Positions 1 to 8,357 of a stretch of DNA of 64,000 nucleotides are shown in pieces; position 1 is the stretch's first letter; the number at the start of each line of letters is the position of its first letter. A program made the translations under genes and the position numbers. Origin of the DNA: Paractinoplanes pyxinae. GTDB lineage: Bacteria > Actinomycetota > Actinomycetes > Mycobacteriales > Micromonosporaceae. The stretch covers positions 1 through 64,000 of the forward strand of contig NZ_JAPNTZ010000019.1 in NCBI RefSeq assembly GCF_026626335.1, in the 5' to 3' direction. Under the pieces are notes generated by a model. That model did not search any database. It was not told where the DNA came from and saw nothing but the letters and a program-made list of their open reading frames with translations.

Positions 1-283
1 CGCCAAGGCGGTGGACGCCGGTGTCCGCAATTTTGATGTCGCCATTACCGCGTTGCGGCACATCGCTGAATTGGTAGCGGCCGCTGACCATGCGACACGC
101 GAGATCGAGCTGTCGACGCAGCAGCAGAGCACCGCGGTCGAGCAGGTCAACATCGCGGCCTCGGATACGGCCAGGGTCACCCGTGAGACGGAGTCCAGCG
201 TTGTCCAGACGAGGCAATCGGCGAATCACCTGTCAGCGTTGTCGGACGATCTTCAGGAGCTGATCGGCTCCGGCAAACGGTGA
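1..283 (+). CDS. Methyl-accepting chemotaxis protein, C-terminal fragment (cut by window edge)
   Basis: The reading frame enters from the left edge at base 2 and ends at TGA 281-283, so only about 93 C-terminal residues are visible. They contain a Gln/Ser/Ala-rich amphipathic helix around STQQQSTAVEQVNIAASDTA, followed by a helix ending DLQELIGSGKR. This is the descending arm of the cytoplasmic coiled-coil hairpin of chemoreceptors, which signals to CheA/CheW. No CheR-binding pentapeptide is present at the C-terminus. Sensor and membrane segments lie outside the window. The next gene is convergent and ends 10 bp away. Confidence 0.75.
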   Translation, partial: AKAVDAGVRNFDVAITALRHIAELVAAADHATREIELSTQQQSTAVEQVNIAASDTARVTRETESSVVQTRQSANHLSALSDDLQELIGSGKR

Positions 284-292
284 GTGGGCTTG

Positions 293-910
293 TTAAGCCG
301 GCGCCGATGGCGTGGTGGTGGGGCGCAGAAGCTGCATCAGTACCTCGGCCAGCGTCTTGGCGGAGGCTTGCGGCGATGCGGAAGGAAGGACGATGTGGCT
401 GACGGTCAGCCGCACGATCGACTCGGCTGCCAGCGCGGCAGAGACGTCGTTCAGCTCAGGCGCGACGGCCGCGATCCAATCGCTGACAACCTGCCCAGCC
501 ATGTCCAGGACGGCTGAGCGAGTCGTCAGGAAGGGCAGAAGTTCATCGGCTTCTTTGCCGGGGCTGCTGAGAATACTTCGTACCAGCGGGTTGGCGGAGG
601 CGTCGGTCAGTACAGCCGTGATAGTGGCTTGGGCTGCTGCTCGAAGGTCGGCCCCATGAGCGTAGAGCTCTTTGCGGACGACATCGACGAAGCGCTCAAT
701 TTCCGAGATGGCGATCGACTCGGCGAGGCCGGCGCGGTTGCCGAATTCGTTGTAGACGGTCTGCCGGCTGACGCCGACAGCGTCTGCCACATCAACCACC
801 CGGACTGCGCCCCACCCTTGAGTAACGGCCAGTTCGCGGGCGGCCGCGATTAAAGACGCACGCAGCCGACCATGGTTGGCCTCACGATAGTCCAGCGGGG
901 TGTTTCCCAT
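293..910 (-). CDS. TetR/AcrR family transcriptional regulator
   Basis: The 205-residue protein has the usual TetR length. An N-terminal helix-turn-helix lies at about residues 17-62, with the recognition segment VADAVGVSRQTVYNEFGNRA. The alpha-helical C-terminal half would bind a ligand and dimerise. Effector and targets cannot be read from the sequence. The ATG start at 910 leaves 239 bp to the next gene upstream, which contains a perfect 10-3-10 palindrome. Confidence 0.9.
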   Translation of the reverse strand: MGNTPLDYREANHGRLRASLIAAARELAVTQGWGAVRVVDVADAVGVSRQTVYNEFGNRAGLAESIAISEIERFVDVVRKELYAHGADLRAAAQATITAVLTDASANPLVRSILSSPGKEADELLPFLTTRSAVLDMAGQVVSDWIAAVAPELNDVSAALAAESIVRLTVSHIVLPSASPQASAKTLAEVLMQLLRPTTTPSAPA

Positions 911-992
911 GATTTTCAGAGCTTAGCGGCACTGTGGTGGACGGCCGGCGCGCATTACCTTGGGCGGCATCTGGGGCGACGCGCCGACCGCC

Positions 993-1015
993 TGCCCGAT
1001 CGCGACGATCGGGCA
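993..1015. promoter_or_regulatory. Perfect inverted repeat, 10-bp arms with 3-bp loop
   Basis: The arms are TGCCCGATCG and CGATCGGGCA around CGA. The site lies 83 bp upstream of the TetR gene start (910) and 134 bp past the diguanylate cyclase stop (1150). It could be a terminator for the cyclase, though no T-tract follows, or an operator for the TetR protein. The sequence alone does not decide. Confidence 0.45.
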
Positions 1016-1149
1016 GCTCCTCGCCAGATCGGGGGCGGTGATCCGTCGAGCAGGTCCGCGCTCGATGCGTCAGCCGGTGCCACGGGAGCTTTACACCGAG
1101 CGCTTACCCGTCAAGCATGTTTACACATCTCCGCTCTATGTCAAGCTGC

Positions 1150-2286
1150 TCACCTAGTGCTCTGCTGCTGCCCACGGGCCAGCGGTTGCCCATCGAACCT
1201 GTTCGCGTAAGGCTTGGCGGCGTACATATGCAGGTCTGCCTCCCTCATCAGCATGTCCAGCCCGGCGTCCGGGCTGACAGTCCCGACCGCGTGACCGATG
1301 GTCGCACCAACCACCGCTACGTCGTCGCCGATGGTGATCGGCCTGCCAATCACCTCCTGAATGCGAGACATCGCAGAGGGAGCGGCGTCGGCGTCGGCGC
1401 CCGGCAGGAGAACCAAGAATTCGTCGCCTCCCAGCCGCATTGCCATGTCACCGTCGCGCATGCAGGCGTGCAGTCGCCGGCCTACTTCCTGCAGCACAGT
1501 GTCACCGGCGGCGTGTCCCAGCGTGTCGTTGACGTTCTTGAAGCCGTTGAGGTCGATCAGCAGGACCGCGAGGGCCTGGCCCACGTGCCGCTGGGCGAAC
1601 TCGGCCAGCTGGGCACGGTTGGGCAGGCCGGTGAGACTGTCGTGTGTGAGCTGCTCGTACAACAGTCGCCGCGTCATGTGCAGCTCTGTCAGCTGACGAG
1701 CGAACGCACTGGACTGGGTACCGGTCACCAGCGCGACCATCAGGTGGACACTGAGCGCGAAGACCGTGTCAGCCGGCGTTGCCGCCGGGTCCGTCGCCAG
1801 AAGTATCCAGGCATAACCAGCTGAATTGATGACCCAGACGGCGAGCGCGCCGGCCAGACCGTGCCGAATGGCCGCAACAACCAGGGGAACGACAAGTGCG
1901 GGCCATGAACCCTGGTCTCCGTGCACAACGAGCAGCCCGACGACCGTCATGACCACCGCCGAGTCGAGCACTACCTGCGCGGCGCTCCACCACGGGTACC
2001 AGCGGCTCGACGGGCGCGACCAGTTGATCGCAGAAAGCGCACAAGCAACTATCATCACCGGGATAGCGGCAGCACATACCGGCCTGAGATGGGCGGGAAG
2101 AACCTCAGCGGCCGGAAAGGCCCACCCCAGCAGGTAACACGCGGTGCCGACAACACCGAGCCCACGCGCCAGGAGAGCACACAGCTCGATCGCCCGGCGC
2201 CGACGTCGCAGCGATGCATCTCCGAGCCCGACCCCCAGTACCGCCACGGTGTCCCGACGACGCATCGATCTGCTCACTCCTGCCAC
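1150..2286 (-). CDS. Membrane-bound diguanylate cyclase (GGDEF domain)
   Basis: The 378-residue protein would make cyclic di-GMP from two GTP. Residues 35-190 are strongly hydrophobic and form about six membrane segments without a recognisable sensor domain. A short linker leads to a GGDEF domain starting at DSLTGLPNR (about 216). The catalytic motif GGDEF is intact at 286-290. The inhibitory I-site RxxD (RDGD, 277-280) sits exactly five residues before it, so product feedback inhibition is expected. No EAL domain follows. The start is uncertain: GTG at 2286 gives the length used here, but ATG at 2265 sits downstream of an AGGAG. Confidence 0.92.
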   Translation of the reverse strand: MAGVSRSMRRRDTVAVLGVGLGDASLRRRRRAIELCALLARGLGVVGTACYLLGWAFPAAEVLPAHLRPVCAAAIPVMIVACALSAINWSRPSSRWYPWWSAAQVVLDSAVVMTVVGLLVVHGDQGSWPALVVPLVVAAIRHGLAGALAVWVINSAGYAWILLATDPAATPADTVFALSVHLMVALVTGTQSSAFARQLTELHMTRRLLYEQLTHDSLTGLPNRAQLAEFAQRHVGQALAVLLIDLNGFKNVNDTLGHAAGDTVLQEVGRRLHACMRDGDMAMRLGGDEFLVLLPGADADAAPSAMSRIQEVIGRPITIGDDVAVVGATIGHAVGTVSPDAGLDMLMREADLHMYAAKPYANRFDGQPLARGQQQSTR

Positions 2287-2643
2287 ATCAGCGCACTAAC
2301 GACCTGCCATGTTGCGCTTACCGACACGCCATTGATCGGTGTACCGTGCAGCCCCGTTCGCTGGTGCCGGCGCTGCCAGCACCGCCAAGTCGGGCATCCC
2401 GTCCCGCCGAACCCTGTCTCCACCCGGCGAGCGGTATGCCTTCTAAGTGGCGCTGCTGCCACATACTTTCTTCTCTTCGGGCGGTTGGCCGGCCTGCTGA
2501 ACGTCAGGATATGTACAGGCGCGCGCCGGCGTGGTCAGCCCGCGCATCTTTGTGCAGCTCGCTGTACCGTTACGAAGCGAACTGCTTTCCTTCGGGCGTG
2601 CCGTTACGACTCAATACAGCTGTCGGTGCGAGGAGGAAATGAT

Positions 2644-3180
2644 ATGCCGGACGGGAATGCTCGCGCCGTCGACATCAGTTTCCTCGAATCGATCCTGTTG
2701 CACCTTCCGGTGGCGGTCAGTGTCTTCGATCGCGACCTACGCTACGTACTGGCCAACAGCCGGGCAGCGCTACTCGACGGGGTCGCCGTCGCTGCTCATC
2801 TGGGGCGGCACTTGGTGGATGTGCTACCCGACCTGCCCGCGTCACTGCCAGTTGCCCATCGCGAGGTGATCGCTACCTGCGTCCCGCTTCTCGACCTCGA
2901 TGTCGTTACGGCGACACCTGGGCGAGCGCACCCACGCCGTTTCCTGGGTAACTACTATCCGGTCTTCGACGGCGCCGCGGCGTTGCCGACCGGCATCGTC
3001 ACGATGTTTGATGAGGTCACTGATCCGGCAAGCCCTGCAGGTCTGGAGGAGCTGACCGCGGAACGTGCGGCCCCGTCTGCAGCTGCTCGAAATTTTGAGT
3101 CCGGTTTAAGGCTGCGGGACGTCGCCACATCAGCAGTGCACGGGTATCGGGGCGGGTCTCCTCCGCGTCAGACGCGCTGA
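2644..3180 (+). CDS. Single PAS-domain protein
   Basis: The start is ATG 2644, preceded by the strong ribosome binding site AGGAGGAAA. The 178-residue protein begins with a PAS fold (about residues 10-130): FLESILLHLPVAVSVFDRDLRYVLAN, then a core ending in FLGNYYPVFDGAA and PTGIVTMFDEV. After that comes about 45 residues of weakly structured sequence and no kinase, GGDEF, phosphatase or HTH output domain. It may be a stand-alone sensor or a kinase/phosphatase gene that lost its 3' part. It is divergent from the diguanylate cyclase. The 357-bp gap between them (2287-2643) holds nothing else I recognise. Confidence 0.75.
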   Translation: MPDGNARAVDISFLESILLHLPVAVSVFDRDLRYVLANSRAALLDGVAVAAHLGRHLVDVLPDLPASLPVAHREVIATCVPLLDLDVVTATPGRAHPRRFLGNYYPVFDGAAALPTGIVTMFDEVTDPASPAGLEELTAERAAPSAAARNFESGLRLRDVATSAVHGYRGGSPPRQTR

Positions 3181-3390
3181 GGGCCGCGGTTGTGCTCTCC
3201 GGGCGACCCTCAGCGCGGGCCTGAACAAGATCATAATCTAAGTTGTCTGTACGAGCGACGACTTCGCAAAAAAGCAGCAGGCTGATCTACTTCTCCTGAT
3301 TGCGAATGTTGCATCGATCAGCAGCTCGCTTCTTCGTCGCTGTCGCCTTTGAGTTCGCCGTAGCCGATCGATCGATGCAGAAAGCATGTC

Positions 3391-4545
3391 CTGGGACCGT
3401 TCGCTAGCAATGGGTACGGACAGTACACCAATTCCGACGGCGTCAGGGCCGCCGCCGAGTGCGGTCCGTTGATCGACAACGATGAGCTCCCCGGCTGGTC
3501 GCACGCCGCCGTCTCGCCGCGCGACACGGCCGAGGGCCGGGTGCGGGGCAATCACCTGCACCACAACCGCCAGACCGGTCTCGACTACGGCATTGAGCTC
3601 GAGCGTGACACAAGCGCGGTCATCGAGGACAACCGATTCGAGCACGCCATCGCCGCCACGGGCATCAGGACCCAGCAGTACGACGCTCGCCTCAACACCG
3701 TGAGCAGCAACCCCGCCCGGCATAGCTTCGACATGCACGGTGAGCACGAGGCACTGGCGAACAATCAGCCGTACGCCGGCGCCGTTATCCACATCGACCA
3801 CAACGCTTCCGGCGACACCACACAGAAAGCTGTCGTCATCCGTGGCCAGCCGGCCACGGTCGCGACGGTGACCGGCAAACTGCTTCGCCCGCGCCACCCC
3901 GGCTCTCTCGGTCGAGCAAAATCAGCCCTATCCGGACGCACCGCTGGGCAACTGGTCGTTTCGGCGAACACCTACAGCACCGCACCGGCCAACTGCTCCC
4001 CTGGCAGCCGTCACGTCAGCTGGTAATGTCGTCCGACGGCACCACAGCATGGACGGCGTTGGCGTCGTACACGTTCGACGTCTCCGAGGTCGGCTTCGGC
4101 GACCTCAACTGCGACGATCGCACCGACGTTTCTTGAACCACCGGGCATCGGTGGTACTCCTCACCCGGAGGCACGGGACCGCTCGTGCCCGGCGCACAAT
4201 CCGGTGAACAGCTGGCGCAGCTGCGATTCAGTGACTTCGACGGCGACGGGCGGACCGACGTCTTCAGTTCCCCCAACGGCCGCTGGCGATACTCATCCGC
4301 CGGCGCGGCCGGCTGGGCGGACCTCGCCTCAGCTTCAGAGCAACTGACTGCCCTGCATTTCGGCGATTTCGACGGCCGGACCGATGTCTTCAGTGTCGCC
4401 GAACACCAGTGGCCTTACTCGTCCGGCAGACGGACCGCGTGGCAGAACTTGGCCAGCTCCGGTTGCCCCCGTCCGGTCTGTATGTGGCCGGCGACTTCAC
4501 CGGTGACGGCAGGTCCAACGTATTAGACAGCCGATGCGGGACGTG
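3391..4545 (+). pseudogene. Decayed right-handed beta-helix / FG-GAP (VCBS) repeat surface protein
   Basis: Three plus-strand frames together give one coherent protein. Bases 3391-4026 encode parallel beta-helix-like sequence (for example GNHLHHNRQTGLDYGIELER and VIEDNRFEHAIAATGI). After a frame change near 4025, FG-GAP-type units follow: GFGDLNCDDRTDVS, FSDFDGDGRTDVFSS, FGDFDGRTDVFS. They are broken by an in-frame TGA at 4134-4136. A third frame near 4475 gives VAGDFTGDGRSNVLD. Units recur about every 39 residues with a WRYSS motif. No start or signal peptide is visible. The intact family is secreted or surface-associated. At least two frameshifts and one stop make this a remnant. Confidence 0.6.
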
Positions 4546-4758
4546 GCGCCGACGATTCAGCCTACCTAGGACGACGCAGCGCGTCCTTGTCTTCGGGAAG
4601 CCGTTGTCCGTCGCAGGTGACCGCCTCTGGTGTCGGCGGCCCCGCCTGCCCCAGAGTGGAAGCACGAAGCCCACTAGCCGAGGAGCGCCCATGCCTTTGA
4701 TCGTCCCTGGTCCGCGAACGGCCGCGGTCACCGGCCGCCCGGCGACGCGAGTCGCCCG

Positions 4759-5422
4759 GTGATCGCCCGGATCTGGCGCGGCGTGGTGCGCGCCGACACG
4801 CTCGCCGCGTACGCGCAGTATGTCGACGAGACCGGCGTCTCCCAGTACCGGCGCACCCGGGGCAACCGCAGCGCTGCACATCCTCACCCGTGAGCTGGAC
4901 GACGGCACGGCCGAGATCTTGGCGTTGAGCACCTGGGACGGCTGGGCTGAGCTGCGCCGCTTCACCGGCGACGACGTGGACGCCATGGTGCTCTACCCGC
5001 AGGACGAGAAGTATCTGGTCGGCGAGCCGCAGCTGAACCACTACGACGTCACGCCGGGCCCCGGCTCGGTGCGTGCGGCGGCGGCGGCGGCGGCGGCATT
5101 CTCGGCCCATCGGTTCGCCGACGCGTACCCGGCGCTGGCTACAGACGTCACCTGGGTGGTCCAGGGTTCCGAGACCCGGCACGGCCGCGACGCGGTGCGG
5201 GCCTTGTGTGAGCAGACGCTGGCCGACCTCGCCGGCACCCGCACCGAGTTCCTGAGATTCGTCACGATCGCCGACGGCGACCGCGTCGCCGTGGACACCC
5301 TGGTCCGCTACACCGACCCCGACGGCGGCGTGACGGACGTGGCGTCGTGCGATGTGTACGAGTTCCGCGACGGCGCCCTGGCCACCATCACCTCCTATTT
5401 CGCCGAGCGCCCGCCGGCCTGA
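4759..5422 (+). CDS. Antibiotic-biosynthesis-monooxygenase-like / SnoaL-like fusion, apparently frameshifted
   Basis: A GTG at 4759 opens MIARIWRGVVRADTLAAYAQ, the usual beginning of small dimeric ABM-fold proteins, but this frame stops after about 44 residues. The rest continues in the +1 frame, which is open from ATG 4820: TAALHILTRELDDGTAEILA, then WDGWAELRRFTGDDVDAMV. The shift point is near 4865. From about base 5090 an alanine run links to a SnoaL/NTF2-like domain (FADAYPALATDVTWVVQG to VYEFRDGALATITSYF). If only the second frame is translated, the product is 200 residues with an incomplete first domain. A true frameshift mutation or a base-calling error would both explain this. Confidence 0.6.
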
Positions 5423-5488
5423 TCTCTGCGCGCTCGTAGGGCAAACTGGACCGCGACACTTTCGCCGTCTTTCCGGACGTGGGCGTTC

Positions 5489-5896
5489 ATGGTCGAGCCC
5501 CTCATCACCTCCGTGTCGCCTGCCGACGTCACCGCCACCGTCGCCGCCGTGGACATGGCGCTGCGCCGGCGCGCCATCACGGTGTTCGCCACCATCGATC
5601 ACGCGGCCGGCGCCCGCGCGGCCGGACTGGCCCTGGCCGACGAGGTGGTGATCGTCTTCGGCAATGCGGCGGTAGGCACCCCTCTGATGCGCCGGGACCC
5701 CCGTATCGGCATCGAGCTGCCCCTGCGGCTGCTGGTCTGGGACGACGCCGGCGCCACCCGGATCGGCTACCTCGACCCGGTCCGGATGGCCGGTCCGTAC
5801 GCGACCGACGGCGTGACCGAGACGCTGGAGCGCATGCGAGGCATCCTCGCCGCCGTGGTGACGGAGGCCGTTGCCGCTCTGACCGCCACGCCCTGA
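5489..5896 (+). CDS. DUF302 family protein
   Basis: The 135-residue protein matches DUF302 in length and layout. It has the early stretch ITVFATIDHAAGARAAGLAL, the core strand VVIVFGNAAVGTPLMRRDP, and the segment IELPLRLLVWDD followed by IGYLDP. The family is widespread, folds as a small alpha/beta domain and has no settled function. I see no signal peptide. It stands alone, 66 bp after the ABM/SnoaL gene. Confidence 0.85.
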   Translation: MVEPLITSVSPADVTATVAAVDMALRRRAITVFATIDHAAGARAAGLALADEVVIVFGNAAVGTPLMRRDPRIGIELPLRLLVWDDAGATRIGYLDPVRMAGPYATDGVTETLERMRGILAAVVTEAVAALTATP

Positions 5897-5939
5897 ATCT
5901 TGGCCTCAGTTCCGGCGGCCGGGAACCGATAGCAGTGAC

Positions 5940-6221
5940 GTGGCGACCTACGCTGTCCGCAAGGTGTGGATCGGTTACAGCGCTATCGGCATCGTGCTGA
6001 CGGTTGTGCGGACCATCGTCCCCGAAGGGTCGCTCGGCGCGGGGTTGGTGACCTACTGCTATCCGGTGCTGACCGTCGCCGCCATCGGGCTCGGTGTCCG
6101 GTTCCACCGACCCGCGTGGACGCTGCCGTGGATCCTGCTGCTGGTCATGAGCGTCGCCGGCGGCGCCGGCAACATGGTCATGTGCGCTGTTTGCTCTCGC
6201 CTGCTCCAGGGCCACAGCTGA
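5940..6221 (+). CDS. Truncated membrane protein fragment
   Basis: The 93-residue frame starts with GTG. It encodes an N-terminal basic residue followed by about three hydrophobic segments (IGYSAIGIVLTVV, GLVTYCYPVLTVAAIGLGV, WTLPWILLLVMSVAGGAG). It then runs antisense into a methyltransferase fragment from about base 6180 to its stop. The start resembles multi-span N-termini of actinobacterial signalling proteins, but no output domain survives. I read it as the 5' end of a larger gene cut at the 6180 junction. The family cannot be named. Confidence 0.45.
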   Translation: MATYAVRKVWIGYSAIGIVLTVVRTIVPEGSLGAGLVTYCYPVLTVAAIGLGVRFHRPAWTLPWILLLVMSVAGGAGNMVMCAVCSRLLQGHS

Positions 6222-6511
6222 GATGTCCACCCCGACCAAGCGTGCACCAGTACGTTGAGCGACACCGATGCCGTACCCGCCACGCCCACAGGCGACGTCG
6301 AACAGCAGGCCGTCCGGTGCCAGACGCAGCCCTTCAGCCACTTCGGCCAGGCCTTGCCAGACCAGGGCGCCGGCATCTCCCAGCTCGGCCGGTATCCCAT
6401 GGCGCGGGCCATGATCGCGTCACGAGTAGGCGAGGCAATCACGTCCGCGTACCACTGGTCGAAATACTCGCTGTCGAGCTCTACCGGCGCAGCTGGCTTC
6501 TCTGCTGGCAT
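6180..6511 (-). pseudogene. Class I SAM-dependent methyltransferase, truncated and frameshifted
   Basis: The minus strand from ATG 6511 reads MPAEKPAAPVELDSEYFDQ and WYADVIASPTRDAIMARAMG. It then changes frame near 6393 to AEGLRLAPDGLLFDVACGRG and VGVDISAVALEQARANSAH. These are the pre-Rossmann helix, motif I (DVACGRGGYG) and motif II (VGVDIS) of a methyltransferase. Similarity stops at about 6180, where the opposite-strand membrane fragment ends too. The C-terminal two thirds are missing, so it cannot be functional. Confidence 0.6.
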
Positions 6512-6535
6512 GGCGACACCGTATAGGTTGGATTC

Positions 6536-7417
6536 ATGACTCCCCTCGGCGTGTTTCTGCGGGCTCGCCGTGAGCTGACCAGCCCCGAGGCGGCCGGGGT
6601 GAAGTCGGCGGGGCGGCGGCGGACGCCGGGGCTGCGTCGTGAGGAGGTCGCGCGGCTGGCCGGGGTCAGCACCGACTACTACACGCGGCTCGAGCAGGGG
6701 CGGGAAAGGCATCCCTCCCGCCAGGTCTTGGACGCGATTGCTCGTACGTTGGGACTAGATCCGGAGGAGGCGGCGCACCTGCATCGGTTGGCTCGCGACG
6801 ATCGTGAGAGTGCCCGGCGGGCGATCCGCGAGACGGTGCGGCCGAGCCTGCTGCGGCTGATGGACGGCTGGCCGCACACTCCTGCCCTGATAGTCGACCG
6901 CCGCATGGACATGCTGGCCGGCAACCGGCCGGGGCGCGCCCTGTTCGCGCCCGTGTTCGAGCTGGACGAGCCCAATCTGGTGACGTTCGTGTTCCTCGAG
7001 CCGGACGCCCGTTCCTTCTATCCGGATTGGGACGAGGTCGCCCGCTCCAGTCTGGGGGCGTTGCGCGCGGCGGCGGGCGAGCTGCCCGGCGACGAGCGGC
7101 TGGAAGAGCTGATCGGCGAGCTCTCCGCCAGCGCGGAGTTCGGGCGTCTGTGGGGCCGTCACGACGTACGCGGGAAATCTCACGAGGCGAAGCGGCTGCA
7201 CCACCCCGAGGCCGGCGAGCTGGCCCTCACCTACGACTCGTTCACCGTCGACGGCGCGGCGGGCCAGCAGCTCATCGTCTATCAGGCCGAGCCGGCCAGC
7301 GCCTCGGCCGAAGCGCTGGCCCGCCTGGGATCCGCTCAGGGCCGCAAAGCCAGCTTGCCGACGGAGGCGCGCGATTCCATCTCGGCCAGCACCTTGGGAC
7401 CGTCGGCCAGCGAGTGA
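6536..7417 (+). CDS. XRE family regulator with MmyB-like ligand-binding domain
   Basis: The 293-residue protein has an HTH_31-type DNA-binding domain at residues 5-70 (GLRREEVARLAGVSTDYYTR, then LEQG). An MmyB-like, PAS-related domain follows at about 110-265 (TPALIVDRRMDMLAGN, VTFVFLEPDARSFYPDW, RGKSHEAKRLHHPEAGELAL). Such proteins usually control a neighbouring oxidoreductase or SDR gene. The last 27 codons run antisense into the quinone oxidoreductase gene, an 82-bp overlap. The normal family end is near residue 267, so the stop may have been lost and read-through fixed. Confidence 0.9.
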   Translation: MTPLGVFLRARRELTSPEAAGVKSAGRRRTPGLRREEVARLAGVSTDYYTRLEQGRERHPSRQVLDAIARTLGLDPEEAAHLHRLARDDRESARRAIRETVRPSLLRLMDGWPHTPALIVDRRMDMLAGNRPGRALFAPVFELDEPNLVTFVFLEPDARSFYPDWDEVARSSLGALRAAAGELPGDERLEELIGELSASAEFGRLWGRHDVRGKSHEAKRLHHPEAGELALTYDSFTVDGAAGQQLIVYQAEPASASAEALARLGSAQGRKASLPTEARDSISASTLGPSASE

Positions 7418-8316
7418 ACGGCCGGCCGAGCCGGGGACAATACGCCGGCCGCGATGAGCCCAAACATCTCGCCCATGAGCTCGCCGAAGAGGTGCGGCGC
7501 GGCCTGGATCAGGACGCCGATGTTAAGGCCGATGACGTGGATCTGGTGCTGGTACACGAGTTCCTGGTTGGTGATCGCGGCCTCGCCGCCGGCCAGGCCG
7601 TAGACGACGACGCGGCCGGTGACCCGCTTGGCCGCGGCCAGACTCCCCGCCAGACCGGCGCCGCCGGCCGACTCCAGCACCAGGTCGGCGCCGGCGCCGC
7701 CGGTCAGCAGCAGCACTTCGGCAGCCAGACCGGGCGCCTGAGAGTCGAGGACGTGGTCCGCGCCCGCGTCCCGCACCACGTCGTGCTTCTCGGGCGACGC
7801 GGCAGCGATCATCGTGGCGCCGTAGTGCTTGGCCATCCGTACCGCCGGCTGGCCGGTCCCGCCCGCGGCCGCCTGGATCAGCACCGTCTGCCCGGCGCGG
7901 ATCTCGCCCAGCGGTCTGAGCGCGGCCAGCGCGGTCGGCCAGTTCACGACCAGGCCCAGCGCCTGCTCGTCGGTCCAGCCGGGCGGCACGGGAACGGCGG
8001 CCGCCGCGGGCAGCAGCATGTAATCGGCGAACGCTCCCCCGGCGACCCGGGCGCCGATGACATGAGCGCCGGGACGCGGTTCGCTGACTCCGGCGCCGAC
8101 GGCGACGACCTCGCCGGCGCCCTCGATGCCGGCCACGTACGGCGGTTGCGGGCCGCCGGCGAACAGGCCGCGCGACTGGGAGATGTCGACGAAGTTGACC
8201 CCGGCCGCGACGACCCGGGTCAGCACCTCCCCCCGGCCCGGGCTCGGCTCGGGGGCGTCGTTGACCAGGCGCAGGTCGCGCGGTCCGTTCAGGGATGTCT
8301 GTCGCAGGGCACGCAT
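7336..8316 (-). CDS. Zinc-independent quinone oxidoreductase / MDR-superfamily alcohol dehydrogenase
   Basis: The start ATG 8316 (MRALRQTSLNGPRDL) has GAGGAAG upstream and gives 326 residues, the typical length. A GroES-like domain spans about 25-110 (GEVLTRVVAAGVNFVDI, YVAGIEGAGEVVAVG). The Rossmann NADPH-binding domain carries QAAAGGTGQPAVRMAKHYGA, matching the AxxGGVG-type loop. The structural-zinc cysteines of classical alcohol dehydrogenases are absent, which supports quinone reductase activity. It is convergent and overlapping with the XRE gene. The ECF sigma gene upstream starts at 9326 and ends 41 bp before this start, so co-transcription is possible. Confidence 0.9.
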   Translation of the reverse strand: MRALRQTSLNGPRDLRLVNDAPEPSPGRGEVLTRVVAAGVNFVDISQSRGLFAGGPQPPYVAGIEGAGEVVAVGAGVSEPRPGAHVIGARVAGGAFADYMLLPAAAAVPVPPGWTDEQALGLVVNWPTALAALRPLGEIRAGQTVLIQAAAGGTGQPAVRMAKHYGATMIAAASPEKHDVVRDAGADHVLDSQAPGLAAEVLLLTGGAGADLVLESAGGAGLAGSLAAAKRVTGRVVVYGLAGGEAAITNQELVYQHQIHVIGLNIGVLIQAAPHLFGELMGEMFGLIAAGVLSPARPAVHSLADGPKVLAEMESRASVGKLALRP

Positions 8317-8357
8317 CGGCGCTCGCTTCCTCGGCTGGATGGTCGCGGGTCGACCAC

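Noticed and set aside
3238-3897. A 219-residue minus-strand open frame
   Set aside because: The plus strand there shows beta-helix repeats leading to FG-GAP units. The minus frame has no recognisable domain.
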